A stretch of 64,000 bases of DNA from Prauserella flavalba (lineage in GTDB: Bacteria; Actinomycetota; Actinomycetes; Mycobacteriales; Pseudonocardiaceae), in assembly GCF_003202235.1 (NCBI RefSeq), contig NZ_MASU01000003.1:1-64000 (forward strand), given 5' to 3'. A program made the translations under genes and the position numbers. The notes beneath the pieces were generated by a model. That model saw only the letters and a list, made by a program, of their open reading frames with translations. It did not search any database and had not been told where the DNA came from. Numbering within the stretch: position 1 is the stretch's first letter; each line of letters starts with the position of its first letter. Shown here piece by piece: positions 1-12,063 of the stretch.

Positions 1-39
1 CACACTGTTGGGTCCTGAGGCAGCACGGTGGTGTTGTTT

Positions 40-83
40 CGGTGTGGTGTTTGAGAATTGTAGAGTGAGTGCGAGCATCTTTG

Positions 84-84
<1 letters not shown>
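40..84 (+). other. Left arm of the 23S rRNA processing stem
   Basis: This is the end of the 16S-23S spacer. The stretch GTGTGGTGTTT plus GAATTGTAGAGTGAGTGCG is complementary to about 3207-3252, downstream of the 23S gene (CGCACTCACTCTACGATTC and AAACACCACAC). Together the arms form a long duplex bringing both ends of the 23S precursor together, as expected of an RNase III processing stem. The pairing is read from the sequence; the enzyme is family knowledge. Confidence 0.75.
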
Positions 85-3206
<3,122 letters not shown>

Positions 3207-3208
<2 letters not shown>

Positions 3209-3252
3209 AAAGGTGCTACGCACTCACTCTACGATTCTGAAACACCACACGC
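3207..3252 (+). other. Right arm of the 23S rRNA processing stem
   Basis: Complement of the spacer arm at 40-84. CGCACTCACTCTACGATTC and AAACACCACAC pair with the segments preceding 23S. It lies in the 23S-5S spacer. Confidence 0.75.
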
Positions 3253-3285
3253 ATGTGATATGTGGATAGTGATGGTTTCACCAGT

Positions 3286-3402
3286 GTTTCGGTGGTTATA
3301 GCGGTGGGGTCACGCCCGGTCCCATTCCGAACCCGGAAGCTAAGCCCACCAGCGCCGATGGTACTGCACCCGTGGGGGTGTGGGAGAGTAGGACACCGCC
3401 GA
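3286..3402 (+). rRNA. rrf: 5S ribosomal RNA
   Basis: 5S rRNA of the same rrn operon, about 75 bases after 23S. It begins GTTTCGGTGGTTATAGCG and contains the conserved CCCGGTCCCATTCCGAACC loop. The 3' end GTAGGACACCGCCG pairs with the 5' end. Length is about 117 nt, normal for actinobacteria. Confidence 0.96.
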
Positions 3403-3416
3403 ACTTAACTTACGGA

Positions 3417-3450
3417 GGCCCGCCAGGTATTCACCTGGCGGGCCTTCTTC
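3417..3450 (+). terminator. Rho-independent terminator of the rrn operon
   Basis: A perfect 12-bp stem (GGCCCGCCAGGT / ACCTGGCGGGCC, loop ATTC) begins 15 bases after 5S and is followed by the T-rich run TTCTTCTATT. Confidence 0.9.
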
Positions 3451-3471
3451 TATTGCGTGACAAGGGAAACG

Positions 3472-3503
3472 GGCCGGTCATTCGAACTCTCGAATGACCG
3501 GCC
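3472..3503 (-). terminator. Terminator downstream of hisS
   Basis: A perfect 14-bp stem (GGCCGGTCATTCGA / TCGAATGACCGGCC, loop ACTC) lies 7 bases past the hisS stop on the minus strand. With the rrn hairpin it forms a double barrier between two convergent units. On the minus strand the tail is only weakly T-rich (GTTTCCC). Confidence 0.8.
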
Positions 3504-3509
3504 TTCGTG

Positions 3510-4802
3510 CTATTCGGCGAGTAGTTCGGCGACCGTGGCCGGCGCGGAGTCCACGGCGACCACGCGCTGGTCGCGGGTGGCGAGGCTGCGCACGGTCACG
3601 TTGCCGGCGTCCCAGTCCTCCTGGCCGACGATCACGACCACCCGGGCGCCGGCCTTGTCCGCACGGCCGAGCTCTTTGCCCAGCTTGCGGAACTCCAGCG
3701 GCACCGACGTGCGCACACCGGAACGGCGCAGCGACGTCGCCACCGTGCGGGCGGCGTCGCCGAGGTTCTCCGTCACCGGGATCACGACCACGTCCACCTC
3801 GGCCTTCGGCTGCGGCAGCAGACCGTGCGTGCCCAGGAAGTCCATGAGCGTCACGTCGCCCATGCCGAACCCGATGCCCGGGATCTGCTGTGCGGTGAAC
3901 AGCGAAGCCAGGTCGCTGTAGGCGCCGCCGCCGAACAGGGCGCGGTTGTTCTCCGGCGAGGTGTCGAAGACCTCGAACACCGTCGACGTGTAGTAGGCAA
4001 GGCCACGCACGATCATCGGGTCGAAGCGGATCAGGCTCGCGGCGTTGCTGCCGAGCACCCTGACCAGGTTCGAGTTCTCCTTGACCTGTTCGGGCAGCTC
4101 GTCGAGCAGAGCCGTCCCGGCTGTCAGCACGTCGCCCAGCTTCTCGAACTGCTTGTCAGTCAGGCCGATCTCTTCGGCGCTGGCGGCGAGCTTCTCCCGC
4201 TCGTACTTCTCCCAGCGGTCGACGAGCGCGAACACCTCGGGCAACTGCTCGTCGCTCACGCCCACGACGTCGGTGAGCGCGGAGGACAGCAGGTTACGGT
4301 CGTTCGCCCTGACCACGAACATGTCCTCGCTCGCACCAAGCCCGGCGAGCATGTCGTGGATCAGCTCGAAGATCTCGATCTCGGTGTTCGCGCTGGTCGA
4401 GCCGAAGATGTCGACGTTGATCTGCCAATGCTCGCGCACCCGGCCCCGCTGGGGGCGTTCGTAGCGGTGGCAGTTCGGGTGGCTGTACCAGCGGACGGGG
4501 AACTGCAGGGCACCGGCGTTGCCGGCGATCATCCTGGCCACCGACGGCGTCATCTCGGGACGCAGCGCCAGGCGGCGTCCCCCGCGGTCGGTGAGCGTGT
4601 AGAGCTGCTGATTGGCGATCTCCTCACCGGATTTCGCCTCGTAGATCTCAGCCGACTCCAGGATCGGACCGTCGTAGCGCTGGAACCCGTACCGCTCGAT
4701 GACCTCGTACAGCCTCCCGAAGACCTGGGTACGGACGGACATCTCCGGCGGGAGGAAGTCCCGGGTACCCCGGTAGGGCGCGGTCGGCAGGAATTCAGGC
4801 AC
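3510..4802 (-). CDS. hisS: Histidyl-tRNA synthetase (divergent subtype)
   Basis: Class II aminoacyl-tRNA synthetase of 430 aa that charges tRNA-His. Motif 2 is seen as RYERPQRGRVREHWQ, the histidine-binding block as RGLAYYTSTVFE, motif 3 as GIGFGMGDVTLMDFL, and a C-terminal anticodon-binding domain starts near VDVVVIPVTE. The conserved Glu and Arg of the active site are present. The LRPEMTPSVAR block differs from the usual bacterial LRPEGTA, and RGLAYY replaces RGLDYY, so this is a divergent subtype or second copy rather than the commonest actinobacterial HisRS. It starts 9 bases after the stop of the upstream MFS gene and probably ends the lprG-P55 operon. Its own terminator follows. Confidence 0.9.
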   Translation of the reverse strand: MPEFLPTAPYRGTRDFLPPEMSVRTQVFGRLYEVIERYGFQRYDGPILESAEIYEAKSGEEIANQQLYTLTDRGGRRLALRPEMTPSVARMIAGNAGALQFPVRWYSHPNCHRYERPQRGRVREHWQINVDIFGSTSANTEIEIFELIHDMLAGLGASEDMFVVRANDRNLLSSALTDVVGVSDEQLPEVFALVDRWEKYEREKLAASAEEIGLTDKQFEKLGDVLTAGTALLDELPEQVKENSNLVRVLGSNAASLIRFDPMIVRGLAYYTSTVFEVFDTSPENNRALFGGGAYSDLASLFTAQQIPGIGFGMGDVTLMDFLGTHGLLPQPKAEVDVVVIPVTENLGDAARTVATSLRRSGVRTSVPLEFRKLGKELGRADKAGARVVVIVGQEDWDAGNVTVRSLATRDQRVVAVDSAPATVAELLAE

Positions 4803-4811
4803 GTACCGAGT

Positions 4812-6323
4812 TTAGTGACCGCGCCGCGAGCCGATGAGCAGGGCAAGGGCGGCGCCCGCCGCGCACACGACGGCCGTGATCAGGAAGATCTCCGTGTACT
4901 GCGTGAGCAGTGCGTTCTTCACGGCGCCCACGTAGTCGCCGAGCGCGGTCTCGTAGGCCGCGTCGGACGGGTAGAGCACGCGGATCGGCACGTCGAGTGA
5001 GGCGGTCATGCTGTGGAAGCGGTGCAGGCCCCACGCCGAGAGCGCCGCGATGCCCACGAGCATGCCGGTCATCCGCGCCACCACGACGCCGGCCGAGGCG
5101 ACGCCGTGCTGCTCCAGCGGTGCCGCACGCAGCACCGCCGCGGAGACCGGCGCGATGACCAGGCCGAGCCCGAGCCCCACGATCACCAGGTCCGTGTCGA
5201 GCCTCGGCAGCGTCAACGGCCCCAGTTCGTGCGGTGTGGAGAGCACGTCGGCCGTCCACCCCGACATCAGCAGGAAGCCCGCCGCCGCCACGAGCATGCC
5301 GGTGAACGCGACCCAGCGTTCCCCCAACCGCGACGCGACGAACCCGCCCGCGACCGCACCCACCGGGAGCGCCACGAGGAAGCGCAGGAGCAGCTCCACG
5401 CTGCCCTGGTCGTCACGGCTGAGCAGGGTCTGCGAGAACAGATCGACGTCGACGAGCGTGACCATGAGCGCCGCACCGGCAGCGATGCTGGTGCCCAGCG
5501 CGGCGAGGAACGGCCGCATCCGCACGTTAGTGGGGTCCAGCAGCCGCGTCTTCGCCCGCGACTCCCAGACCAGAAACAGCACGAACACCACGGCGGCGAC
5601 GACCAGCAGCGGCAGGCCCCAGCTCGGCAGCACCTGCTCGCGCGGGTTCGGGTTGTAGAGGCCCACCACCAGCAGGCCCAGCGCGACCGCGAGCAGCCCG
5701 CCGCCCACCAGGTCCACCTTGGCGCGCTCGGCGGGCCGCCTGCCGCCGGGCACGGAGAAGTAGACGGCGACCATCGCCAGCAGCGCGAGCGGCACGTTCA
5801 CCCAGAACACGCTGCGCCAGCCCGCGAGCGCGGCGAGCGCGATGCCGTACACCGGCCCCAGCACGCTGCCGAGCTCCTGTGCACCGCCGACCGCTCCGAG
5901 CACGGTCGCCCTCCGGTGCTCCGACCACAGGTCGGCGGCGAGCGCCATCGTCACCGGCAGCAGCGCACCGCCCGCGACACCGAGCACGACGCGCCCGAAT
6001 ACGAGCAGCGGCACCGAACCGGCGACCGCGGTGAGCACGGAGCCCACGAGGAACCCGGCCAGACACGCCTGCAGCAGCGTCTTGCGGCCGAACCGGTCGG
6101 ACGCCTGGCCCAGCAGCGGCATCGCGGCCACGTAGCCGAGCAGGTAGCCCGTGACGATGGGCGTGACCTGTTCGAGGCGGTTCACCGGGATCTGCAGGTC
6201 CTCGATGATCTGCCGCAGCAGGCCGATGACGACGTAGGTGTCGAGCGCCCCGAGCAGTACCGCGAGTCCACCGGCGCCGATCGCGACCGACCGCGCGCGC
6301 CGCGTGGTGCCGACCTCGGTCAC
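4812..6323 (-). CDS. MFS exporter, P55 (Rv1410c) type
   Basis: Multidrug/lipid major facilitator of 503 aa with about 14 predicted membrane helices (DHA2 family). The N-terminal half carries the MFS loop motif [13 protein letters not shown] and the following motif-C-like segment [18 protein letters not shown]. The GTG start at 6323 overlaps the lprG stop by four bases (GTGA), so translation is coupled. In mycobacteria the LprG lipoprotein and this transporter form a two-gene operon that moves triacylglycerides and related lipids to the cell surface and affects drug tolerance. The same pairing here supports that role; substrate is inferred. Confidence 0.88.
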   Translation of the reverse strand: MTEVGTTRRARSVAIGAGGLAVLLGALDTYVVIGLLRQIIEDLQIPVNRLEQVTPIVTGYLLGYVAAMPLLGQASDRFGRKTLLQACLAGFLVGSVLTAVAGSVPLLVFGRVVLGVAGGALLPVTMALAADLWSEHRRATVLGAVGGAQELGSVLGPVYGIALAALAGWRSVFWVNVPLALLAMVAVYFSVPGGRRPAERAKVDLVGGGLLAVALGLLVVGLYNPNPREQVLPSWGLPLLVVAAVVFVLFLVWESRAKTRLLDPTNVRMRPFLAALGTSIAAGAALMVTLVDVDLFSQTLLSRDDQGSVELLLRFLVALPVGAVAGGFVASRLGERWVAFTGMLVAAAGFLLMSGWTADVLSTPHELGPLTLPRLDTDLVIVGLGLGLVIAPVSAAVLRAAPLEQHGVASAGVVVARMTGMLVGIAALSAWGLHRFHSMTASLDVPIRVLYPSDAAYETALGDYVGAVKNALLTQYTEIFLITAVVCAAGAALALLIGSRRGH

Positions 6324-7000
6324 GCCGGCGGGGTGACGGTCACGGGCTTGTCCACATCGGACAGCGTGACGTCGACGGTGGCGTCGTCGGGGAACGCCGC
6401 GGAGGCCTTGACGGGCAGGTGCTCACCGTCGGTGCGCAGCCAGAACGTCACGTCGGCGTCGGACTGGATTCCCGGCAGCAGGCCGGAGAGAACGTCCTTG
6501 CCGAGCTGCCCGGTGACCTTGTAGGTCTGGGTGCCCTCGACCTCCTCCTGCGCCTGGGTGACCGGGTTGCGCAGGCCGGAGAGGAGCTTCGAGACGCCGC
6601 GCTCCGGGTCGAGCACCGCGGACGGGTCGTACAAAGTGGAGCTGAGCGCGGCCGGGATCTCCTGGTACCCGCCAGTGGGGCCCTTGAGGTAGAGAGTGTC
6701 GCCCGCGAGCACGAACTCGACCTCGACGAGCTGCCCCGCCTGCTTGAGTGTGCCGGTGCCCTTCGCGTCGCCCTGCTTCGTCAGGTCGCCGTCGAGGCTC
6801 TGCACGCTCAGTCCCTTGACCGTGCCGTTCACCTGCAGGGTGAAATGCGTGCTCTTGATGTCGCCCGTGGCCGCCGCGGCGTCCTTGATCAGGGCGGGAC
6901 CGTCGGGCAGTGACTCACTCGGAGCGTCGTCGGACGTGCAGCCCGCGGTCACGGCGGCCGTGAGCGCGAGCATCCCCAACAGGATTCGGCGGATGACCAT
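6320..7000 (-). CDS. lprG: LprG-family lipoprotein
   Basis: Secreted lipoprotein of 226 aa in the LppX/LprAFG family, which bind acylated lipids in a hydrophobic cavity. Residues 1-20 form a signal peptide with lipobox VTAGC (lipidated Cys21). The rest matches the family layout ([34 protein letters not shown]). The ATG at 7000 was chosen because it gives a proper signal peptide; the frame stays open upstream to 7531 but that part overlaps the flavoprotein gene and has no signal sequence. Partner of the downstream P55 exporter. Confidence 0.88.
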   Translation of the reverse strand: MVIRRILLGMLALTAAVTAGCTSDDAPSESLPDGPALIKDAAAATGDIKSTHFTLQVNGTVKGLSVQSLDGDLTKQGDAKGTGTLKQAGQLVEVEFVLAGDTLYLKGPTGGYQEIPAALSSTLYDPSAVLDPERGVSKLLSGLRNPVTQAQEEVEGTQTYKVTGQLGKDVLSGLLPGIQSDADVTFWLRTDGEHLPVKASAAFPDDATVDVTLSDVDKPVTVTPPA

Positions 7001-7038
7001 GCCGGAATCGTAGGGCCACCGGGGTACCCGCGTACCGG

Positions 7039-7494
7039 CTATTCCGGCATGAGACCGGCGGCGAGCGCCGCGCCCAGCTCCCAGCACCCGGCGAGGTCGT
7101 CCTTGTCCGGTTCGCCCATGACCACCACGGGCGGCGCCGCCTGCTGCCAGCCGAGGCCCTTGGTGACGCTCTCGATCGCCCGCTGCGCCCCCTCGATGCC
7201 CTGGTTGCCATGCAGGTAGAAGCCGAAGGACCGGTTGCGGGTCGCGTCGAGGCACGGGTAGTAGACGGTGTCGAAGAAGTGCTTGAGCGCGCCCGACATG
7301 TAGCCGAGGTTGGCGGGCGTGCCGAGCAGGTAGGCGTCGGCGGCGAGGACGTCCGAGGCGGTGGCGGACAGCGCGGGCCGCCGGACCACGTCGACGCCGG
7401 TGATCTCCGGGTCGGTCGCGCCGGAGACCGCAGCCTCGAACATGGCCTGCAGGTGAGGCGACGGCGTGTGGTGGACGATCAGCAACGTGGGCAC
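7039..7494 (-). CDS. Flavodoxin-like NAD(P)H-dependent oxidoreductase
   Basis: Cytoplasmic flavoprotein of 151 aa. The N-terminal beta strand and phosphate loop MPTLLIVHHTPSPHLQ, the GTPANLGYMSGALKHFFDT segment, and FGFYLHGNQG are typical of flavodoxin/NADPH-dependent FMN reductase folds. The physiological substrate is unknown. It lies 38 bases upstream of lprG on the same strand, so it may be cotranscribed, with a repeat hairpin on its 5' side. Confidence 0.75.
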   Translation of the reverse strand: MPTLLIVHHTPSPHLQAMFEAAVSGATDPEITGVDVVRRPALSATASDVLAADAYLLGTPANLGYMSGALKHFFDTVYYPCLDATRNRSFGFYLHGNQGIEGAQRAIESVTKGLGWQQAAPPVVVMGEPDKDDLAGCWELGAALAAGLMPE

Positions 7495-7540
7495 AGTGGC
7501 TCAGCGTGCACTCGGCGAGCGGGTGGCGCAAGCGCCGTGA

Positions 7541-7592
7541 GGGAGCAAGGGAGCTTTACTACCGTTTTTCGGTAGTAAAGCTCCTTGCTCCC
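7541..7592. repeat. Dispersed palindromic repeat A, copy 1 (hairpin)
   Basis: An inverted repeat of about 23 bp per arm around a TTTTT loop. Arms contain GAGCAAGGGAGCTTTACT with one bulged G. It sits downstream of the phosphohexomutase gene (minus strand) and could act as its terminator. Near-identical copies are at 12083-12131 and 26538-26586. Confidence 0.85.
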
Positions 7593-7599
7593 CTCTGGG

Positions 7600-9255
7600 C
7601 TACCCGTCGAGCAGCTGTGAGAGTTCCGTTCGCAGCGCGGTGAGGCGTTCGGCCGCCGTCCGGCGGGACTCCGGGAGGGACTCGGCCGACGGGACGTCGG
7701 CCGTCACCTCCAGATAGACCTTCAGCTTCGGCTCCGTTCCCGACGGGCGGAGCACCACCCGCAGGCCCTCGCCCCGCAGGCGCAGCACGTCCGCGTCCGG
7801 CAGCAGATCCTCGGCCGTCACGGTCACGTCCGCGAGTGTCGCGGGCGGCGCCGTGCGCACCCGGTCCATGAGCTCGGCCCGCGCCCGCAGGTCCGGGATC
7901 CGAACCGACACCTGGTCGGTCAGATACACCCCGTGCCGCACGGCGAGGTCGTCGAGCACGTCGAACAGCGTGCGGCCCGCCGCCTTCGCCGTCGCCGCCA
8001 GATCACACGCGAGCACCGCCGCCGCGATGCCGTCCTTGTCCCGCACGAACCCCGGGTTCACACACACCCCGAGCGCCTCCTCGTACGCGAACACCAGGCC
8101 CTCGCCCGCCCGCGCCAGCCACTTGAAGCCCGTGAGCGTCTCCACGTACCGCGCGCCGTGCGCCTCGGCGATCCTGCCCAGCATCGACGACGACACGATC
8201 GTCGTCGCGACCAACGGATCGGCGCTGTCCGTTGTGGACAGCACGTGCTCGCCGAGCAGCACACCCGTCTCGTCGCCCCGCAGCATCCGCCACGTGCCGT
8301 CCGGCTCGCGCGCGCCGAGCGCGCACCGGTCGGCGTCCGGATCGAGCGCGATCGCCAGGTCGGCGTCGACGTCGGCCGCGAGCGCCAGCAACCGGTCGGT
8401 CGCGCCCGGCTCCTCCGGGTTCGGGAACGCCACGGTCGGGAAGTCCGGGTCCGGCTCCGCCTGCTCGGCCACCAGGTGCACGTCGGCGAAACCCGCCGCT
8501 CGCAACGCGCGCTCCAGCACGTCCGCGCCCACGCCGTGCATGGGCGTCGCCGCCACCCGCAACGTCCGCGCCGTGCCCCTCGGCAACGCCGCGCAGCGCG
8601 AAAGGTACGCCTCCAGCAGGTCCCCGCCTGCCGTCGTGGCACCGGGAGCCCTCGGCACCGCCACCGCCGCCGGGGCCGCCGCGATCGCGGCCTCCACCTC
8701 GCGATCGGCGGGCGGCACGATCTGCGCGGCCGTGTCGTCGTAGAGCTTGTAACCGTTGTCGGCAGGCGGGTTGTGCGACGCGGTGATCTGGATGCCGGCG
8801 ACGGCGCCCAGCTGTCCGACGGCGAAAGCGAGCACCGGGGTCGGCAACGGACCCGGCAGCACCGTCACCGCGAACCCGGCGGCGCTGAGCACCTCGGCCG
8901 CGGCCGCCGCGAACGCCGCCGAGCCGTGCCGCGCGTCCCTGCCGACCACCACGGTCCCGCCGGCCTTGCCGTGTCTCGTCAGCCACGCGGCCACCCCCGC
9001 GGTGGTGCGCACGACGACGGCCGGGTTCATCCCGTTCGGTCCCGCCCGCACCGGTCCGCGCAGGCCCGCGGTGCCGAACGTCAGCGGGCCGTCCATGCGG
9101 TCGGCGAGCTCCGCGACCGCGTCGGCGTCGCCACCCATCGCCCTGGCGAGCACGGTCTGCAACTCTGTGCGCGTGTCCGGGTCGACGTCGTCGGCGATCC
9201 AGCGAAAGGCCTGGTCACGAAGGTCTGTGGTGAGCCTCGGCGAAGGTTGCGTCAC
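7600..9255 (-). CDS. pmmB: Phosphomannomutase/phosphoglucomutase
   Basis: Phosphohexomutase of 551 aa interconverting hexose 1- and 6-phosphates. Visible are the phosphoserine loop TASHNPPADNGYKLY, the metal loop DPDADRC, the sugar-binding GDETG and EEALG segments, and the C-terminal phosphate loop RPSGTEPKLKVYLE. Length fits the long ManB/PgcA-like form found in M. tuberculosis Rv3308 (pmmB), next to the PNP gene as here. The start is GTG at 9255. Which sugar is preferred cannot be read from sequence. Confidence 0.9.
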   Translation of the reverse strand: MTQPSPRLTTDLRDQAFRWIADDVDPDTRTELQTVLARAMGGDADAVAELADRMDGPLTFGTAGLRGPVRAGPNGMNPAVVVRTTAGVAAWLTRHGKAGGTVVVGRDARHGSAAFAAAAAEVLSAAGFAVTVLPGPLPTPVLAFAVGQLGAVAGIQITASHNPPADNGYKLYDDTAAQIVPPADREVEAAIAAAPAAVAVPRAPGATTAGGDLLEAYLSRCAALPRGTARTLRVAATPMHGVGADVLERALRAAGFADVHLVAEQAEPDPDFPTVAFPNPEEPGATDRLLALAADVDADLAIALDPDADRCALGAREPDGTWRMLRGDETGVLLGEHVLSTTDSADPLVATTIVSSSMLGRIAEAHGARYVETLTGFKWLARAGEGLVFAYEEALGVCVNPGFVRDKDGIAAAVLACDLAATAKAAGRTLFDVLDDLAVRHGVYLTDQVSVRIPDLRARAELMDRVRTAPPATLADVTVTAEDLLPDADVLRLRGEGLRVVLRPSGTEPKLKVYLEVTADVPSAESLPESRRTAAERLTALRTELSQLLDG

Positions 9256-9324
9256 CGCACAATGTTGTCAAGGCCCGGGATTGCCGCTACCGTCGCCCCC
9301 GCTCGCCAAGGGGGTTAGGCCGTC

Positions 9325-10527
9325 ATGCGCAACGACACGGCGCCGATCGGAGCAGCCGCCCGTGCGGAGCTGGCCGTGCTGGCTCCCGCGATGCGGCGTC
9401 GCTCGGCGGATGTTGCACAACTGATCTTGCAGCAGATCCAGTCGTCCATTCCCGCCTATGCCAGGCCTCTGGAGGGCACGTTCGGCAACGCCATCCTGCA
9501 CGGTGTGCAGCAGGGCGTGCTGGAGTTCCTCGACCGGCTGCTCGACCCGGCCGCGGCGGGCAACGGCACCGCCGCGCTCTTCCGCCAGCTCGGCAGGTAC
9601 GAGGTGAGCGAGGGCCGCAGCATCGACGTGCTGCAGTCGGCGTACCGCATCGGCGGGCGGGTCGGCTGGCAGGCCCTCAGTGACTTCGGGCTGCGCTCGA
9701 AGCTTCCGGTGGAAACGATGTGCGAGCTCGCCGCGGCCCTGTTCGCCTACATCGACGAGCTGTCGGCGCTCTCGCACGAGGGCTACGTGGCCGCGCAGGC
9801 CCGCGCGGCCGGGGCGCTCGAACGTCGCCGCAAGCGCTTGCTGGAGCTTCTGCTCTCCGAGCAGCCGGTGCCCCCGGGCGTGCTCGTGGACCAGGCCGCC
9901 GCGGCGGCCTGGACGCTGCCCGAGGAGGTGACGGTGGTCGTGCTCGAACGCGACGGCGACACCGAGCCGCCCGGCTACCCCGAGCTGGCCGACGACGTGC
10001 TCGTGGACCTCGAAAGCGACGCGCCGTGCCTGGTCGTGCCCGCGCCCGGCGGTGTCGTGTCCGAGCTCGCGGCCGCGCTCACCGGCTGGTGGTGCGTGGT
10101 CGGCCCCGTCGTCCGCCTCGCCGACGCCCGCGACTCGCTGCGCTGGGCGCGGCAGCTCGCGGGACTCATCGACGACGGCGTCGTGGAGCGGGCGCCGGTG
10201 GTCTCGTGCGCCGACCACCTCCTGACGCTGTGGCTGCTCAGCGATCCGACGCTCGCCGAGCGGTTCGTGCACAGCGCGATGGCGCCGCTCGACGGGTTCA
10301 ACGCCCGGCAGCGCGAGCGGCTCGCCGAGACCCTCTCCGCGTGGCTGGAGACGCGGGGAGGCGCGCCGGAGGTCGCGGGCCAGCTGAAGGTGCACCCGCA
10401 GACCGTGCGCTACCGGATCCATCAGCTCGAGGAGTGCTACGGCGACCGGCTGCGGGACGCGGACGAGCGGTTCGCACTGGCGGTGGCGCTACGGGCCCGC
10501 CGGCTCCGGCGCACTCGTCCGGAGTAG
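9325..10527 (+). CDS. PucR-family transcriptional regulator
   Basis: DNA-binding regulator of 400 aa. An N-terminal RsbRD/GGDEF-like sensory part covers roughly residues 1-200. The C-terminal PucR helix-turn-helix is near residues 345-390 (AGQLKVHPQTVRYRIHQLEE). Divergently transcribed from the phosphohexomutase with a 69-base intergenic region that must hold both promoters. Its target is unknown; it could be the PNP region or the small ORF downstream. Confidence 0.85.
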   Translation: MRNDTAPIGAAARAELAVLAPAMRRRSADVAQLILQQIQSSIPAYARPLEGTFGNAILHGVQQGVLEFLDRLLDPAAAGNGTAALFRQLGRYEVSEGRSIDVLQSAYRIGGRVGWQALSDFGLRSKLPVETMCELAAALFAYIDELSALSHEGYVAAQARAAGALERRRKRLLELLLSEQPVPPGVLVDQAAAAAWTLPEEVTVVVLERDGDTEPPGYPELADDVLVDLESDAPCLVVPAPGGVVSELAAALTGWWCVVGPVVRLADARDSLRWARQLAGLIDDGVVERAPVVSCADHLLTLWLLSDPTLAERFVHSAMAPLDGFNARQRERLAETLSAWLETRGGAPEVAGQLKVHPQTVRYRIHQLEECYGDRLRDADERFALAVALRARRLRRTRPE

Positions 10528-10754
10528 CGGTCCGCATTTCCGTGAGCATCGGTTTTCCCGCTTTTGTCAGCCGGGTGACAAGTCGCTCAGCGTCAGTCCG
10601 GAAAGCGCCGGGGAGAACCCGATTGGGTTATTGTCGAGCCGTCAATGATGGGCCAAATTGGCTCTGCCACAACGATTCCGAGCTCGACCAGCTCGCCGGG
10701 GTACGCGGTGGCCACTCCATTCCGCAGTGCGATAAACGCGCGAAAGGGACTTCG
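10528..10754 (+). promoter_or_regulatory. Intergenic region with two dyads before a possible small ORF
   Basis: Less G+C-rich than its surroundings. It holds a short dyad TTGTCA-N6-TGACAA at 10564-10581 and a perfect 11-bp palindrome GCCAAATTGGC at 10652-10662. These could be regulator sites for PucR or for transcription of the small ORF at 10755. No clear promoter hexamers were assigned. Confidence 0.35.
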
Positions 10755-10817
10755 ATGACGCGTAGGGAAATGGCCGACGTACCCATTACGACCACCCCGG
10801 TCTCCACCGGAAAGTGA
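10755..10817 (+). CDS. Possible 20-residue peptide
   Basis: Encodes MTRREMADVPITTTPVSTGK. The ATG follows a purine-rich GAAAGGGA with a 6-base gap, a good ribosome-binding site. It ends 6 bases before the stop of the convergent PNP gene. Codons are less G/C-ending at the third position than in neighbouring genes. No maturation enzyme, transporter or toxin partner is adjacent, so a RiPP precursor or leader peptide cannot be argued. It may be spurious. Confidence 0.3.
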   Translation: MTRREMADVPITTTPVSTGK

Positions 10818-10823
10818 CGACGG

Positions 10824-11630
10824 TCACGCGCGCAGTACGAGCTCACGCAGCAGGCCGCCCATCCGCTCTGCGGCCGCCTTGCCCGCCTCGATGACCTCCT
10901 CGTGGCTGAGCGGCTCGCCCGTCATCCCGGCGGCGAGGTTGGTCACGAGCGAAAGCCCGAACACCTCGACGCCCGCGGCGCGCGCCGCGATGGCCTCCAG
11001 CACCGTCGACATGCCGACGAGGTCGGCGCCGAGCGTGCGCAGCATCCGGATCTCGGCGGGGGTTTCGAAGTGAGGGCCCGGCAGTCCGGCGTACACGCCC
11101 TCCGCGAGCGACGGGTCGATCTCCTTCGCGACGTCCCGCAGCCGGCCGGAGTAGAGGTCGACGAGGTCGACGAAGTTCGCGCCGGTGATCGGCGATGTCG
11201 CGGTCATGTTCAGGTGGTCGGAGATGATCACCGGCTGGCCGACCTGGAAGCCGTCGCGCAGTCCGCCCGCGGCGTTGGTCAACAGCACCGTGCGCACGCC
11301 TGCCTCGGCCGCGGTGCGCACCGCGTGCACGACCCGCGCGACGCCCTTGCCCTCGTACAGGTGCGTCCGGCCGAGCAGCACCAGTGCGCGCTTGTCGCCG
11401 ATCTTCACCGAGCGTGCGGTGCTGCCGTGGCCGACGGCGCTGGGCGTCTCGAACCCGGGCAGCTCGCCGAGCGGGACCTCGGTCTGGGGCTCGCCGATCA
11501 CATCGGCGGCCGGGCGCCAGCCCGAGCCCAGCACCACGGCGATGTCGTGCCGGTCGGTTCCGGTGCGCTCGGCGAGCACCGAGGCGGCAGCGGCGGCGAG
11601 GTCACTGGGCTGGCTGATCTTCTCGTTCAC
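10824..11630 (-). CDS. punA: Purine nucleoside phosphorylase (trimeric type)
   Basis: Cleaves inosine and guanosine with phosphate to free base and ribose 1-phosphate, in purine salvage. The 268-aa protein shows the trimeric PNP/MTAP motifs: [12 protein letters not shown] (phosphate loop), [40 protein letters not shown], and VTNLAAGM before the base-binding region. The M. tuberculosis equivalent (Rv3307, deoD) also neighbours the phosphohexomutase. The GTG start at 11630 lies 29 bases inside the end of the upstream ABA4-like gene, implying cotranscription. Confidence 0.93.
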   Translation of the reverse strand: MNEKISQPSDLAAAAASVLAERTGTDRHDIAVVLGSGWRPAADVIGEPQTEVPLGELPGFETPSAVGHGSTARSVKIGDKRALVLLGRTHLYEGKGVARVVHAVRTAAEAGVRTVLLTNAAGGLRDGFQVGQPVIISDHLNMTATSPITGANFVDLVDLYSGRLRDVAKEIDPSLAEGVYAGLPGPHFETPAEIRMLRTLGADLVGMSTVLEAIAARAAGVEVFGLSLVTNLAAGMTGEPLSHEEVIEAGKAAAERMGGLLRELVLRA

Positions 11631-12063
11631 GGTCGTGCAGCCTACGTGCTTCGGGCGTCACCGCGCGGACCAGCAGGTAGGCGAGCAGGCCGATCGGCGA
11701 CAGCAGGATCGTCAGCACCAGGACCGGGGCCAGCGCGAGGTGAGGAACCCCGCGCCTGCGTGCGTCGAGGTACATCCACCTGCCGATGAACAGGTCGAAC
11801 GCGATGAGGTGGGCCCAGATCATCGCCGCGCCATCGGCGGAGGAGAGGAACGCGCGCAGCGCCTCGAGGTCCGGCCTGCTCACCACCGTCCACAGCTCCG
11901 CGAAGTCGCCGGGCGCGAGCGTGAGGTAGACGAGCAGCGGCGGGAGGGCGATCCACGGCGAGCCGATGACGCGGGTGGTCCATCGCCAACGGGGCGCGAC
12001 GATCATCAGCGCCCAGAACGGCGCCGCGAGGTAGAAGGTGACTTCGAAAAGGGCGCCGGTCAT
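11602..12063 (-). CDS. ABA4-like membrane protein (DUF4281)
   Basis: Integral membrane protein of 153 aa with about four helices. The pattern [20 protein letters not shown], then [23 protein letters not shown] and [14 protein letters not shown], matches the ABA4-like family (PF14108), named after a plant protein needed for neoxanthin synthesis; bacterial function is unknown. The ATG at 12063 is chosen because it follows GGAAAGGA and overlaps the upstream stop by four bases (ATGA). Confidence 0.8.
   Translation of the reverse strand: MTGALFEVTFYLAAPFWALMIVAPRWRWTTRVIGSPWIALPPLLVYLTLAPGDFAELWTVVSRPDLEALRAFLSSADGAAMIWAHLIAFDLFIGRWMYLDARRRGVPHLALAPVLVLTILLSPIGLLAYLLVRAVTPEARRLHDREREDQPAQ

Noticed and set aside
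5013-6524. Long plus-strand frame opposite the MFS and lprG genes
   Set aside because: Glu/Arg/His-rich antisense shadow; the minus strand encodes a membrane transporter with GTGA coupling to lprG.
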